This document shows positions 8,395 through 16,272 of a stretch of 64,000 nucleotides of DNA, piece after piece. This DNA is from Mediannikoviicoccus sp037890055. Lineage in GTDB: Bacteria; Bacillota; Clostridia; Tissierellales; Peptoniphilaceae. Under the pieces are notes generated by a model. That model was not told the DNA's origin. It did not search any database and saw only the letters and a list, made by a program, of their open reading frames with translations. The stretch lies in NCBI GenBank assembly GCA_037890055.1, contig JBBKBD010000009.1; one strand, written 5' to 3'. The translations under genes and the position numbers were made by a program. Position 1 is the first letter of the stretch. Each line of letters starts with the position of its first letter.

Positions 8395-9696
8395 ATGGAC
8401 AAATTAAAAAATGGGCAAGTACTCCGTACTGATAAAGATGTCAGTGTGACGGTAAAAAAAGAGCTGGGATCTGGTGGTCAGGGTACTGTATACCTAGTAG
8501 ATTATGATGGCAAAGATATGGCCTTAAAATGGTTCAAGAAATCTACTATTTCAAATGGAAGAAAGTTTTATGACAACTTGCAAAATAATATAAAAAATCC
8601 TAGTCCTGGTGAGGGATTTTTATGGCCAAAAGATTTGACCCAATATGATTCAGAAGACAAAGAAGCTAGTTTTGGCTATATCATGGATTTAAAACCTGAT
8701 TCTTATGATGATTTTTCTGAATATCTATTGGGAAAGAAAACCTTCTCATCCATAGAGGCGCTTATAAATACAGGTCTAAATATTACCGAATGTTTTATGC
8801 TTTTACACAGGGCAGGTTATAACTACCAAGACCTTAATGATGGAAACTTTTTTATAAACTTTGATACTGGTGATGTTTTAATTTGTGATAATGACAATGT
8901 TATGGGCCATGGCTATAACTCAGGGGTAATGGGAAAGCCAAGGTATATGGCGCCAGAAGTTGTAGTTGGAAAAAAACCACCAGATAAACAAACGGATAGG
9001 TATTCACTATCAGTAATTTTGTTTTTGTTATTTTTTGCAAACCACCCACTAGAGGGAAAGGCCTCTTTATTAGATTTAACTACAGAAGAAGATGAGATTA
9101 ATATTTATGGGAAAAATCCGATTTTTATAATGGATCCTAAAAATTTCTCTAATAGGCCAGACCCAGCCATACACAAAAACGTAGGCAGAAAATGGGGAGC
9201 ATATCCTGAATTCTTTAGGCAGGCCTTTATAGATGAGTTTTCACAAGATAAGTTATTGATGAAGGCCAATAGAAGGCTTGAGAGTGAGTGGCTAGATATA
9301 TTGATGAAGCTAAGAACAGACCTTATCACTTGCTCATGTGGCAGGGATTCATTTGTTGATTATAGTGGCAATGGAGTATGCTCTTGTGGCAATAAACTAA
9401 AGGTACCACTTAAATTAGAAATCAATAATATAAAAATCCCGGTATATCCAGGTGTAAAACTTTACAAATACCATACAAGCGATACTAGCGAGGACTATAA
9501 AACTGTTACAGGCGAAGTTGTTAGAGCAAAAAACAATCCAAAACAACTTGGACTTCATAATAAGTCTGGTTCTGCTTGGTATCTAAAGTATGAAGGCATG
9601 GAACAAAGGTCTCTAGAAGATAAAAAGGTAGCAAGAATTGTGACTAACTTAGAGGTTGACTTTGACGGTGGAAGAAAAGGAATATTTAATAAATAA
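8395..9696 (+). CDS. Ser/Thr protein kinase with C-terminal zinc ribbon (TerY-P triad kinase)
   Basis: The start is the ATG at 8395, six bases... after AGGAGGG (8385-8391); an in-frame ATG at 8344 lacks a ribosome-binding site. The 433-residue protein has a glycine loop GSGGQGTVY (25-33), the ATP-anchoring Lys45, a catalytic loop with Asp146 and Asn151 (YQDLNDGN), a DND in place of DFG at Asp165 and MAPE at 185-188. All catalytic positions are therefore present, although HRD is replaced by YQD. Cys313, Cys315, Cys329 and Cys331 form a CxC-x13-CxC zinc ribbon. This fusion is typical of kinases in predicted TerY-P systems, where kinase, VWA protein and PP2C phosphatase are neighbours. That is exactly the order here. 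The substrate is not known. Confidence 0.85.
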   Translation: MDKLKNGQVLRTDKDVSVTVKKELGSGGQGTVYLVDYDGKDMALKWFKKSTISNGRKFYDNLQNNIKNPSPGEGFLWPKDLTQYDSEDKEASFGYIMDLKPDSYDDFSEYLLGKKTFSSIEALINTGLNITECFMLLHRAGYNYQDLNDGNFFINFDTGDVLICDNDNVMGHGYNSGVMGKPRYMAPEVVVGKKPPDKQTDRYSLSVILFLLFFANHPLEGKASLLDLTTEEDEINIYGKNPIFIMDPKNFSNRPDPAIHKNVGRKWGAYPEFFRQAFIDEFSQDKLLMKANRRLESEWLDILMKLRTDLITCSCGRDSFVDYSGNGVCSCGNKLKVPLKLEINNIKIPVYPGVKLYKYHTSDTSEDYKTVTGEVVRAKNNPKQLGLHNKSGSAWYLKYEGMEQRSLEDKKVARIVTNLEVDFDGGRKGIFNK

Positions 9697-9707
9697 GGAG
9701 AAAAATT

Positions 9708-10457
9708 ATGGATGATTTTTTACTCAATGAAGAAATACCTAGAAAGATGATGGTTCTATTTTTTTTAATAGACACCTCGGGATCGATGGACGGTACAAAG
9801 ATAGGAGAGGTTAACTCAGCAATTGAAGAAATACTTCCTGAGTTGGCAGACATTTCTGATTCCAATCCTGATGCAGAAGTCAAGTTGGCTATACTTTCAT
9901 TTGATAATGAGGTACGATGGATAACTCCTGAAACAGGTCCAGTAGACCCGGCTGTCTATGTGTGGAGAGACTTAGATGCCTTTGGACTTACAAATATGGG
10001 AGCAGCCTTTGAGGAGCTAGAATCAAAACTACATGCTGACAAGTTTATGAAATCAGCAACATCCTCCTACGCCCCAGTTATATTTTTGATGTCTGATGGA
10101 GTTCCAACAGATGGAGATGAAAAATTCCTATCAGGGCTAAATAAATTAAAGGCTAATAAATGGTTCAAATCAGGTATAAAGGTAGCTCTTGGTATAGGAG
10201 AAAAAGCGGACCTTGATGTCCTAGAGTCCTTTACTGGTAACAGAGAAGCTGTGCTTCAAACAAATAATGTCAAACACTTAAAGTCTATGATACAATTCGT
10301 GTCTGTAACTTCATCACAAATAGCTAGCCAATCTGTATCTGGCGGTATAAAGGAAGATGGCACTGTCAAAACAAAACAAGAACAAATCCAAGAGCAAATC
10401 CAGGATTTTGTTACAGACAACCTAGATGGTCTAGATGACGATGAATGGGATATCTAA
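9708..10457 (+). CDS. VWA-domain protein, TerY-like
   Basis: The product is a 249-residue von Willebrand A domain protein. The metal-ion site DTSGS (residues 22-26) follows a hydrophobic strand, and MSDGVPTDG supplies a further MIDAS loop. TerY proteins are cytoplasmic VWA proteins linked to tellurite/stress systems and to kinase-phosphatase pairs. The C terminus ends in an acidic tail (LDGLDDDEWDI). TAAGGAG, which includes the stop codon of the kinase gene, forms the ribosome-binding site 11 bases before the ATG. The 3' end overlaps the next gene by 13 bases, so translation is probably coupled. Confidence 0.88.
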   Translation: MDDFLLNEEIPRKMMVLFFLIDTSGSMDGTKIGEVNSAIEEILPELADISDSNPDAEVKLAILSFDNEVRWITPETGPVDPAVYVWRDLDAFGLTNMGAAFEELESKLHADKFMKSATSSYAPVIFLMSDGVPTDGDEKFLSGLNKLKANKWFKSGIKVALGIGEKADLDVLESFTGNREAVLQTNNVKHLKSMIQFVSVTSSQIASQSVSGGIKEDGTVKTKQEQIQEQIQDFVTDNLDGLDDDEWDI

Positions 10458-12250
10458 AAGCTATGGCTGGGTTCTATTCATATTCCTATACAACTTTAGG
10501 AGGAAGTCATAAGAAAAGAAACAAACCATGCCAAGACTCTTCATCTGATTATACATGTGATGAATTCGCTATAATAGCTGTATCTGATGGCCATGGATCA
10601 TCCAAGCATTTTAGGTCAGATATAGGGTCTGAGTTTGCAGTAAAGGCTAGTATAGACGAAGTGAGGAAACTAATTGAAAATGATTTTGAACTTGCAAACT
10701 TCAAAGAAAATTCTTCTAAAATAATTGAAGAGCTCATAGGAGCTGTATATAAAAGATGGATAGATGATATATCAAACCATATGACAGAAAATCCTTTTAC
10801 TGAGGAGGAAATACCAAAAGACCTAGACAAGTCTACAAGAGAAAAGTTTTTTGGGACTCTTTATCCAAACTATTATATTTCAGCCTATGGTGCAACCCTC
10901 ATGCTAGGTCTAATGGCAGATGAATATTACTTTGCCTTTCACATAGGTGATGGCAAGGCTGTGTTTTTGTATGAAGATGGAAAGATAGACCAATCCATAC
11001 CTTGGGATGAGGCTTGCTATATAAATGTAACCACATCATTATCTGATTCAAATGCTGTAGATAATTTTAGATATTGTTATGGATATAAGACTGATGGTGA
11101 AAAATTTGTAGAAGTTGGAGTAGAAAAAAACGGAAAAACTAAAAAAGCCCAAAGTGTAATTGATAATTTGCTTTCAAATGATAATCAAGGCCCAGTGTCT
11201 ATAGAAAATGTACCAGAAGGTAAAAATAGAAAAAAAACTGAAAATATAAAACCAAGACTTATGGCTATTTTTATGGGCTCTGACGGAGTTGATGACTCCT
11301 ATAGGGTCGGAGACAATGAAAAAAGCCTGAAGAATCTTTATAGGAATGTCTATTTGACCTTGATGAAAAAAGAAAAAATTGATGAAGCGAAAGAATCAAT
11401 ATACCAGGTTGCTGATAAATTTGCTGAGTCAGGTAGTCAAGATGATGTTTCTATGGCGGGCTTGGTTAGGGTTGAAAAAAATGATGAATTGATAGATCTT
11501 TTTCATAAGCAATACCTAGAGGCAAGACAGGCTAAAGATTTAGAAAGAAAAAATGAAGAGCTGGAAGTAAAGTCTTATCATCTTTCTCAACTAGAAGGCC
11601 TTTATAATGAGAAAAACTCTGAATATACCAAAAGCAAAGATGCTTTAAATAGAAATATTGAGGATAACACAATAAAAATCAGAGAAATAAAAGAGTCATA
11701 TAGGAACTTTGTCAAAAAAAATGAAAAAGATAAGGCTCAAGAGTGGGAAAAATATAATGATTTTCTATTAAAGATGTCTGAACAAATCAAAGAAAAAAAT
11801 CGAGAAATAGAAAAATATAAACAAGAAAAAGACCAAGAAGTAGATGACGGTCAAAAAGCCTTAGAGATAAAATATTTTGACGGTGGAGATATTCTAAGCC
11901 TAAAGGTACTAGCGGGTCTAAGCAAGTATAAAAGCTCTAATTTGTTCTATATTTCACCAGACGAAAAAAGATATAAGAAAAACATGAAGGCCATTACCGC
12001 CTACAATAAAAAAATAAAAAAAAGAAAAGATGCTTATGATTCTAAAGTAGAAGAATTGGAGGAAAAAGACAATGCCTTTCGAAAAAACTCTGAAGAAAAG
12101 ATTTCAGACCTAAAAGAAGAACAAGATAAAGCTAAGGAAAAATTAAGCTTACTTATGGAAAATGAAGCTAAAGATATAGAGGCTCTAGAAGAAAAAATAA
12201 ATAAGCTTAAAGATGAAATAGCGACTTTGAGAGTTACATCAGAAAATTAG
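10445..12250 (+). CDS. PP2C-family protein phosphatase with C-terminal coiled coil (TerY-P triad phosphatase)
   Basis: The 601-residue protein starts at 10445, or at 10463 (MAGFYSYSY); neither has a clear Shine-Dalgarno site, and the overlap with the VWA gene suggests coupling. Residues 1-350 are a PP2C domain with the metal-binding blocks VSDGHGSS, FHIGDGKAVF, MGSDGVDDS and SQDDVSMAGL. From about residue 350 to the end is a Lys/Glu-rich coiled coil, interrupted near residue 480 by a short non-coil segment. The domain would reverse phosphorylation by the kinase two genes upstream. The long coiled coil is not needed for catalysis and probably mediates assembly or localisation. Confidence 0.87.
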   Translation: MGYLKAMAGFYSYSYTTLGGSHKKRNKPCQDSSSDYTCDEFAIIAVSDGHGSSKHFRSDIGSEFAVKASIDEVRKLIENDFELANFKENSSKIIEELIGAVYKRWIDDISNHMTENPFTEEEIPKDLDKSTREKFFGTLYPNYYISAYGATLMLGLMADEYYFAFHIGDGKAVFLYEDGKIDQSIPWDEACYINVTTSLSDSNAVDNFRYCYGYKTDGEKFVEVGVEKNGKTKKAQSVIDNLLSNDNQGPVSIENVPEGKNRKKTENIKPRLMAIFMGSDGVDDSYRVGDNEKSLKNLYRNVYLTLMKKEKIDEAKESIYQVADKFAESGSQDDVSMAGLVRVEKNDELIDLFHKQYLEARQAKDLERKNEELEVKSYHLSQLEGLYNEKNSEYTKSKDALNRNIEDNTIKIREIKESYRNFVKKNEKDKAQEWEKYNDFLLKMSEQIKEKNREIEKYKQEKDQEVDDGQKALEIKYFDGGDILSLKVLAGLSKYKSSNLFYISPDEKRYKKNMKAITAYNKKIKKRKDAYDSKVEELEEKDNAFRKNSEEKISDLKEEQDKAKEKLSLLMENEAKDIEALEEKINKLKDEIATLRVTSEN

Positions 12251-12270
12251 AAAAAATTATAGGGGTTATT

Positions 12271-12582
12271 ATGGATAAGGAAAAAGCCATTGACATGATA
12301 GCAAAGGACATGTCGATAAGTAAAGAAGATGCGCAGAGAATGTATGAAAACATGGGAAGCTTCTCCGATGGGTTAAAAAAAGTAGTTATGGATTATTTCA
12401 ATGGAGAGAAAAAAAACTATAGCTATAAAGGAGTATCCATAAAGGATATAATGGAAAAGGAAAATGCATCCTATTTAAATGCGATTTTTTCAATGGACTT
12501 ATTGATGAAAAATCCAGAAATGCTACAATTTTATGATAAGTTTACTTTCAAAAAAGATAGGGTTATAGGTAAAAATGATTGA
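12271..12582 (+). CDS. Small conserved-context protein of the TerY-P operon, function unknown
   Basis: I do not recognise this 103-residue soluble protein. It is predicted largely helical and acidic-basic mixed, with no membrane segment. AGGGG lies upstream of the ATG, and the gene sits 20 bases after the phosphatase. Its 3' end overlaps the next gene by eight bases, which argues for a real, co-translated product. A helical adaptor or chaperone for the downstream zincin-like protein is one possibility; this is only inferred from the overlap. Confidence 0.65.
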   Translation: MDKEKAIDMIAKDMSISKEDAQRMYENMGSFSDGLKKVVMDYFNGEKKNYSYKGVSIKDIMEKENASYLNAIFSMDLLMKNPEMLQFYDKFTFKKDRVIGKND

Positions 12583-13324
12583 TTTTAATTCTCTGAGTAA
12601 ACAAAATTGGCAAAATATGACCTATGACCAAAGGTTAGATTTCTATCAAAGGCTAGAAAATACTATGGCTGCTAGTCAAAATAGGCCAGCAAGGCTTGTG
12701 GCACCTGTAAATATGCCGCAAAAAAATATAGCTGGTTATTATTCGGCAGCAGATCCTAGTAAAATCGCCATCAATAAAAGTTTGATTATGCAAGATGATA
12801 GGCGCTATGACAACTGCGATACAATTATCCATGAGGGTAGACATGCCTTCCAGGATGATTGCATAGTTGGCAGGGCCTATATTGGAAATATTGATGATGT
12901 AAACAAAATTAGCGATTGGCAAAAAAATTTTGACCAATACCAAGAGCCTAATGGTATGAATTCTGATGTCAAATATAGGTTTCAACCAGTTGAAATAGAT
13001 GCATATGAATATGCTAATAATGAGTTTGACAAGATGAGTCAAAATGTCAAAGATATGGACCTTTACGATTATAAACATACCAGGAACATGGAAAATAATT
13101 ACTATAGGCTAAAGGCAGAACAGGTCTATGGAAAAAACTATGAAGAGAAAATTAAAAATGAAATAAACTCTTCCTATGAGCAAAAATATAGAAACAATTA
13201 TAATAAAGACCAGGATTTTGATTTTTTATCTGACAGGGAAGATAGGCAAAATAACATCCAGCCAAAGGCTAATGAGCAAGACAAGGGTCAGGATAAAGAT
13301 TTTGGCCAATCTTATGGTTTATAA
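12575..13324 (+). CDS. Zincin-like metallopeptidase-fold protein (HEGRH)
   Basis: This 249-residue protein contains TIIHEGRHAFQ with the HExxH signature at His86-Glu87-Gly88-Arg89-His90. A later block, QPVEIDAYEYA, could give a third zinc ligand (Glu). The arrangement resembles metallopeptidase-like domains seen in some polymorphic toxins and phage-like proteins, where FHEGRHA is followed by a QPVExDA helix. There is no signal peptide. The last 70 residues are polar, low-complexity and rich in Asn, Gln, Asp and Lys. It overlaps the preceding small gene and ends ten bases before the ATPase gene. A cytoplasmic protease or effector in the TerY-P system is an inference from context. Confidence 0.65.
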   Translation: MIDFNSLSKQNWQNMTYDQRLDFYQRLENTMAASQNRPARLVAPVNMPQKNIAGYYSAADPSKIAINKSLIMQDDRRYDNCDTIIHEGRHAFQDDCIVGRAYIGNIDDVNKISDWQKNFDQYQEPNGMNSDVKYRFQPVEIDAYEYANNEFDKMSQNVKDMDLYDYKHTRNMENNYYRLKAEQVYGKNYEEKIKNEINSSYEQKYRNNYNKDQDFDFLSDREDRQNNIQPKANEQDKGQDKDFGQSYGL

Positions 13325-13336
13325 TAGGAGCATGTG

Positions 13337-14635
13337 ATGTCTTTTAAAATTTTATACGGGTCTAGTGTTGCCTATAATCCGATTGTAACAAATAACAATT
13401 CGAATTTTCTAAAATTTGATGGAGAAAAAGATGGAAAGAGGGCGAGCTTTACTATGTCTGAAGACCAATTATCCAAGCATTTACTCATGCTTGGATCAAC
13501 TGGTTCCGGCAAGTCCACCCTTTTTTTTCATATAATAAAACAAATCAAATCCCAAATGACAAAAGACGATGTTATGATCATTTTTGATACCAAGGGAGAC
13601 TATATACAAAGGTTTTTTGAAAATGGTGATTTGTTTATAGATAATATTACAGACACATCTTCAAAATGGAACATTTTTAGGGATATTTTAGCAGACGGTT
13701 CAGACGATGAACATATAAAGCAAAATTGCAATGAAATTTGTAAGTCACTTTTCAAGGAGAGGGTCAAAAATACAACTAATGCCTTTTTCCCAAATGCTGC
13801 TAGTGATGTTTTATCTTCTATATTATTATCCTTAACTAGGGCAGGTATCAAAGACAAGAATATCAGAAAAAAGATGTTTTATAACAATGAACTGAGAATC
13901 CTCTTAGATTCTTGTGATGAAAATAAGGTTAAAGCAATGCTATCTAACCACAAAGACTTGGTAGCAGTCAATTCTTATATTTCCTATCCTGGTCCACAAA
14001 GTCAGGGCGTACTTTCAGAAATGTTTTCTGTAGTTAGAGATATATTTGTGGGAAACTTTGCTAAAAAAGGCAATTTTTCTATAAGGAATTTTGTCAGAAA
14101 CAAGGGAGGAAAAACTTTGTTTATAGAATATGATTTGGCTAAGGGCAATTCCCTGACTCCTCTATATAGGCTATGTTTTGACCAGGCCCTCAAAGAAGCA
14201 ATGTCTAGAAATCAAAAAAACGGCAATGTTTATTTGATTTGTGATGAATTTAAGCTTATACCTTTACTAGAGCATATAGAAGATGGTGTCAACTTTGGTA
14301 GAAGTTTGGGACTAAAAATCTTGGCAGGCATACAGAGTATAGAACAATTAGTAGATATATATGGCAAGTCAAAGGCCATGAATATAATGGCAGGTTTTTC
14401 TACGCTTATTTCCTTTAGGACAAATGACATGGCTTCGAGGGAATACGTCAGCAATCTCTATGGAAAAAACCTCATTTTAGAAGATTATCAGAAATCAGAC
14501 TTTACTATGGTTGAGGAAAAAAGATTGGGGCATACAGTAGAAGACTGGCATCAAAACTCTCTGCCAATAGGCCAAGCCATTGTAGGCCTTCCTTTCAGCC
14601 AACCATTTATATTTAAGTTTGATGATTTTAGGTAA
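13337..14635 (+). CDS. VirD4/TraG-like P-loop ATPase
   Basis: The product is a 432-residue ATPase of the type IV coupling-protein/HerA-FtsK group. Walker A is GSTGSGKST (residues 53-61) and Walker B is YLICDE (Asp303-Glu304); IIFDTKGDY after Walker A is typical of VirD4/TraD proteins. There is no N-terminal transmembrane segment, unlike conjugative coupling proteins, so the protein should be soluble. A GTG at 13334 precedes the ATG, but TAGGAG at 13325-13330 is better spaced for the ATG at 13337. No relaxase, type IV secretion gene or integrase is nearby, and the gene is in line with the TerY-P genes. It probably serves as a motor of that system rather than in conjugation. Confidence 0.8.
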   Translation: MSFKILYGSSVAYNPIVTNNNSNFLKFDGEKDGKRASFTMSEDQLSKHLLMLGSTGSGKSTLFFHIIKQIKSQMTKDDVMIIFDTKGDYIQRFFENGDLFIDNITDTSSKWNIFRDILADGSDDEHIKQNCNEICKSLFKERVKNTTNAFFPNAASDVLSSILLSLTRAGIKDKNIRKKMFYNNELRILLDSCDENKVKAMLSNHKDLVAVNSYISYPGPQSQGVLSEMFSVVRDIFVGNFAKKGNFSIRNFVRNKGGKTLFIEYDLAKGNSLTPLYRLCFDQALKEAMSRNQKNGNVYLICDEFKLIPLLEHIEDGVNFGRSLGLKILAGIQSIEQLVDIYGKSKAMNIMAGFSTLISFRTNDMASREYVSNLYGKNLILEDYQKSDFTMVEEKRLGHTVEDWHQNSLPIGQAIVGLPFSQPFIFKFDDFR

Positions 14636-14638
14636 GAA

Positions 14639-15897
14639 ATGATTTGGAAATTAATTAATTATTTAAAGAAGAAAAACGTAGACTATAATAATAATATCAA
14701 AAAAATGTAAGAAACTATAGGTATATTTCTTTTGATAAACTTTTTGAATACAGTTCTAGTGCTAGTAACTTCGTTGTATCTGGTGCTAGTAAAAATGAAA
14801 GAAATGCTGCTATTAAGGCTTATATTTCTATGCTAAAAAATGATAATATTCCAGTAATTTTATTACACAATTATAATTTAGACTTGGAAGATGAAATCCT
14901 TGCTAATTATAGCAATTCAGTTTTGTTTTCAAGAAGAAATTTAGGACAAATTCAAAACCAAGCCAGTTATAATCCTTTTATAGACAATGATTATAGTCTT
15001 ATTTCAACAATATTATCAGATGTTGGTAAGAAAGATTTTAATTTATCTAGCTCTACAAGCCTGTATTTTGAAGGCATGGCTAAATATTTAATGATCGCTG
15101 GAAGAAATCCATCCTTACCAGCTTTTTTTAAATGTCCTCATGGAAGTTTGGCCTCTAGGGTTCAAGATGGAGTCAACAAAGGACAAATAAGTCCACAAGT
15201 AGGACAAGATCTCCAATTTTATTTAGCTTCTGGGAACAAAGAGCTTGGAAATATCAAAATATTTTTAAATAAACTCCTAGCTGATATGAGACCGATACTT
15301 GGCAACCATCAATCAAAAAAACAGGAATCGTTAATGTCAGCTTTAAGTAAAAGATACGATGTTATAAGTATTGACTTACTTAGTTCTTCAGAATCACTAT
15401 ATTCAAGACTTTTAACATCAGAGTTAAATGAGCTTTATAAGTATGGGGGATTTGCTGTAGTAATTGATGATATATCTTTTACTAAGGGGGAAGTTCTCAC
15501 AGATATAATTTCAAAACCAAGACCTAATACTGGTTTCATGATGGCAGAATCAGATTTTTTCTCAGCTTGTGCCAATGACACGCAAATTTATGAATCTATC
15601 TTGGGACTTTGTCATAATTATTTATTATTCAACCATCCGTCTGGTATATCCAGGACAAAATGGGCAGAATTTTTTGGCAAATATGATAAAACAAAAGTCT
15701 CAGAGGCAAGCTCGTCAGGTATCAACATCCACAAGTGGTCACAAATTATTCCAGGATTTAGCAGCACAAGTACACTTTCCTACTCAGAAGACAAGGAATA
15801 TATTCTAAATCCAGAAGATATAAAAAATCTAAGCAGTGGAGAATTTTATTTTTTTGATGGCTATAATTCTAGATTGGTAAAGGGATGTGCTATTTAA
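14639..15897 (+). pseudogene. Walker-A-less ATPase paralog, frameshifted at an A7 run
   Basis: A reading frame starts with ATG at 14639, four bases after the previous stop, and runs MIWKLINYLKKKNVDYN before stopping just after seven adenines (14699-14705). The neighbouring frame is open from the A7 run to 15897 and has no start codon until 14830. One added A would join them into a protein of about 420 residues, the size of the upstream ATPase. In the joined protein FVVSGASKNERNAAIKAYI occupies the Walker A place, but GASKNERNAA lacks the GKS/T. The rest (NPF, FAVVIDDISF as a Walker-B-like strand) resembles a TraG-like fold. It is either a non-hydrolysing partner subunit or decayed. The downstream 355 codons are otherwise intact. 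Confidence 0.65.
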
Positions 15898-15935
15898 TTC
15901 CTAAATGAATTTAATAAAAGAATTTCAAAAAAAGC

Positions 15936-15963
15936 TTGACAAAAAATTCTAGCAGTGTATAAT
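15936..15963 (+). promoter_or_regulatory. Sigma-A promoter of the T-box transcript
   Basis: A perfect TTGACA (15936-15941) and a perfect TATAAT (15958-15963) are separated by 16 bases. The predicted start is close to 15970, just before the T-box leader. Confidence 0.85.
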
Positions 15964-15969
15964 GAACAC

Positions 15970-16246
15970 ATATAAATGCAAAGAAATGGAATATTATAAG
16001 TGAACAAATCTTTTCAGAGAGATATTGGCAGGTGAGAAATATCAAGATAGTCCTTAAAACTAGCCATTGAGCAGCGCACTGAAATTGTTAGTAGGTGTAG
16101 CCGGGAACTCCCGTTACAGAGTTATTCATTCAATTGATATAAGTGCATCGTTCGATGAAGAAGAGTGGTACCGCGGAGTAGGTTATAAATTTATAATACA
16201 ACCCTTCGTCTCTTTTACCATAGGTAGAAGAGACGGAGGTTTTTTT
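15970..16246 (+). promoter_or_regulatory. T-box riboswitch, predicted leucine-specific
   Basis: The leader has the T-box core AGAGTGGTACCGCGG at 16162-16176, whose UGGU pairs with the acceptor end of an uncharged tRNA. A stem I with GAGAGATATTGG near 16017 and a terminator follow the usual order. The segment ACTAGCCATTGAG aligns with the specifier region of the Bacillus ilv-leu leader (CTCGCTCTTGAG), placing CTA (Leu) at 16060-16062 as specifier. A leucine assignment fits the downstream branched-chain amino-acid binding protein. When leucyl-tRNA is uncharged, antitermination would allow transcription of the gene at 16273. Confidence 0.9.
16202..16246 (+). terminator. T-box-controlled terminator
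   Basis: CGTCTCTT pairs with AAGAGACG, extended by flanking CCC/GGAGG with wobble pairs, followed by seven T. The antiterminator at 16162-16176 competes with it. It lies 26 bases before the start of the binding-protein gene. Confidence 0.85.
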
Positions 16247-16272
16247 CTGCCTAAATTATTAAGGAGGAAAAA

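Noticed and set aside
14699..14705. Programmed -1 ribosomal frameshift at A7
   Set aside because: Not accepted as the sole explanation: the codon phase (ATC AAA AAA ATG) does not give a classical X XXY YYZ heptamer, and no clear downstream stem was seen. Slippage of another kind or an indel fits better.
13337..15897. Conjugative or integrative element suggested by VirD4/TraG-like ATPases
   Set aside because: No relaxase, type IV secretion, integrase, tRNA-linked att site or flanking direct repeat was seen, and the ATPases lack the N-terminal membrane segments of coupling proteins.
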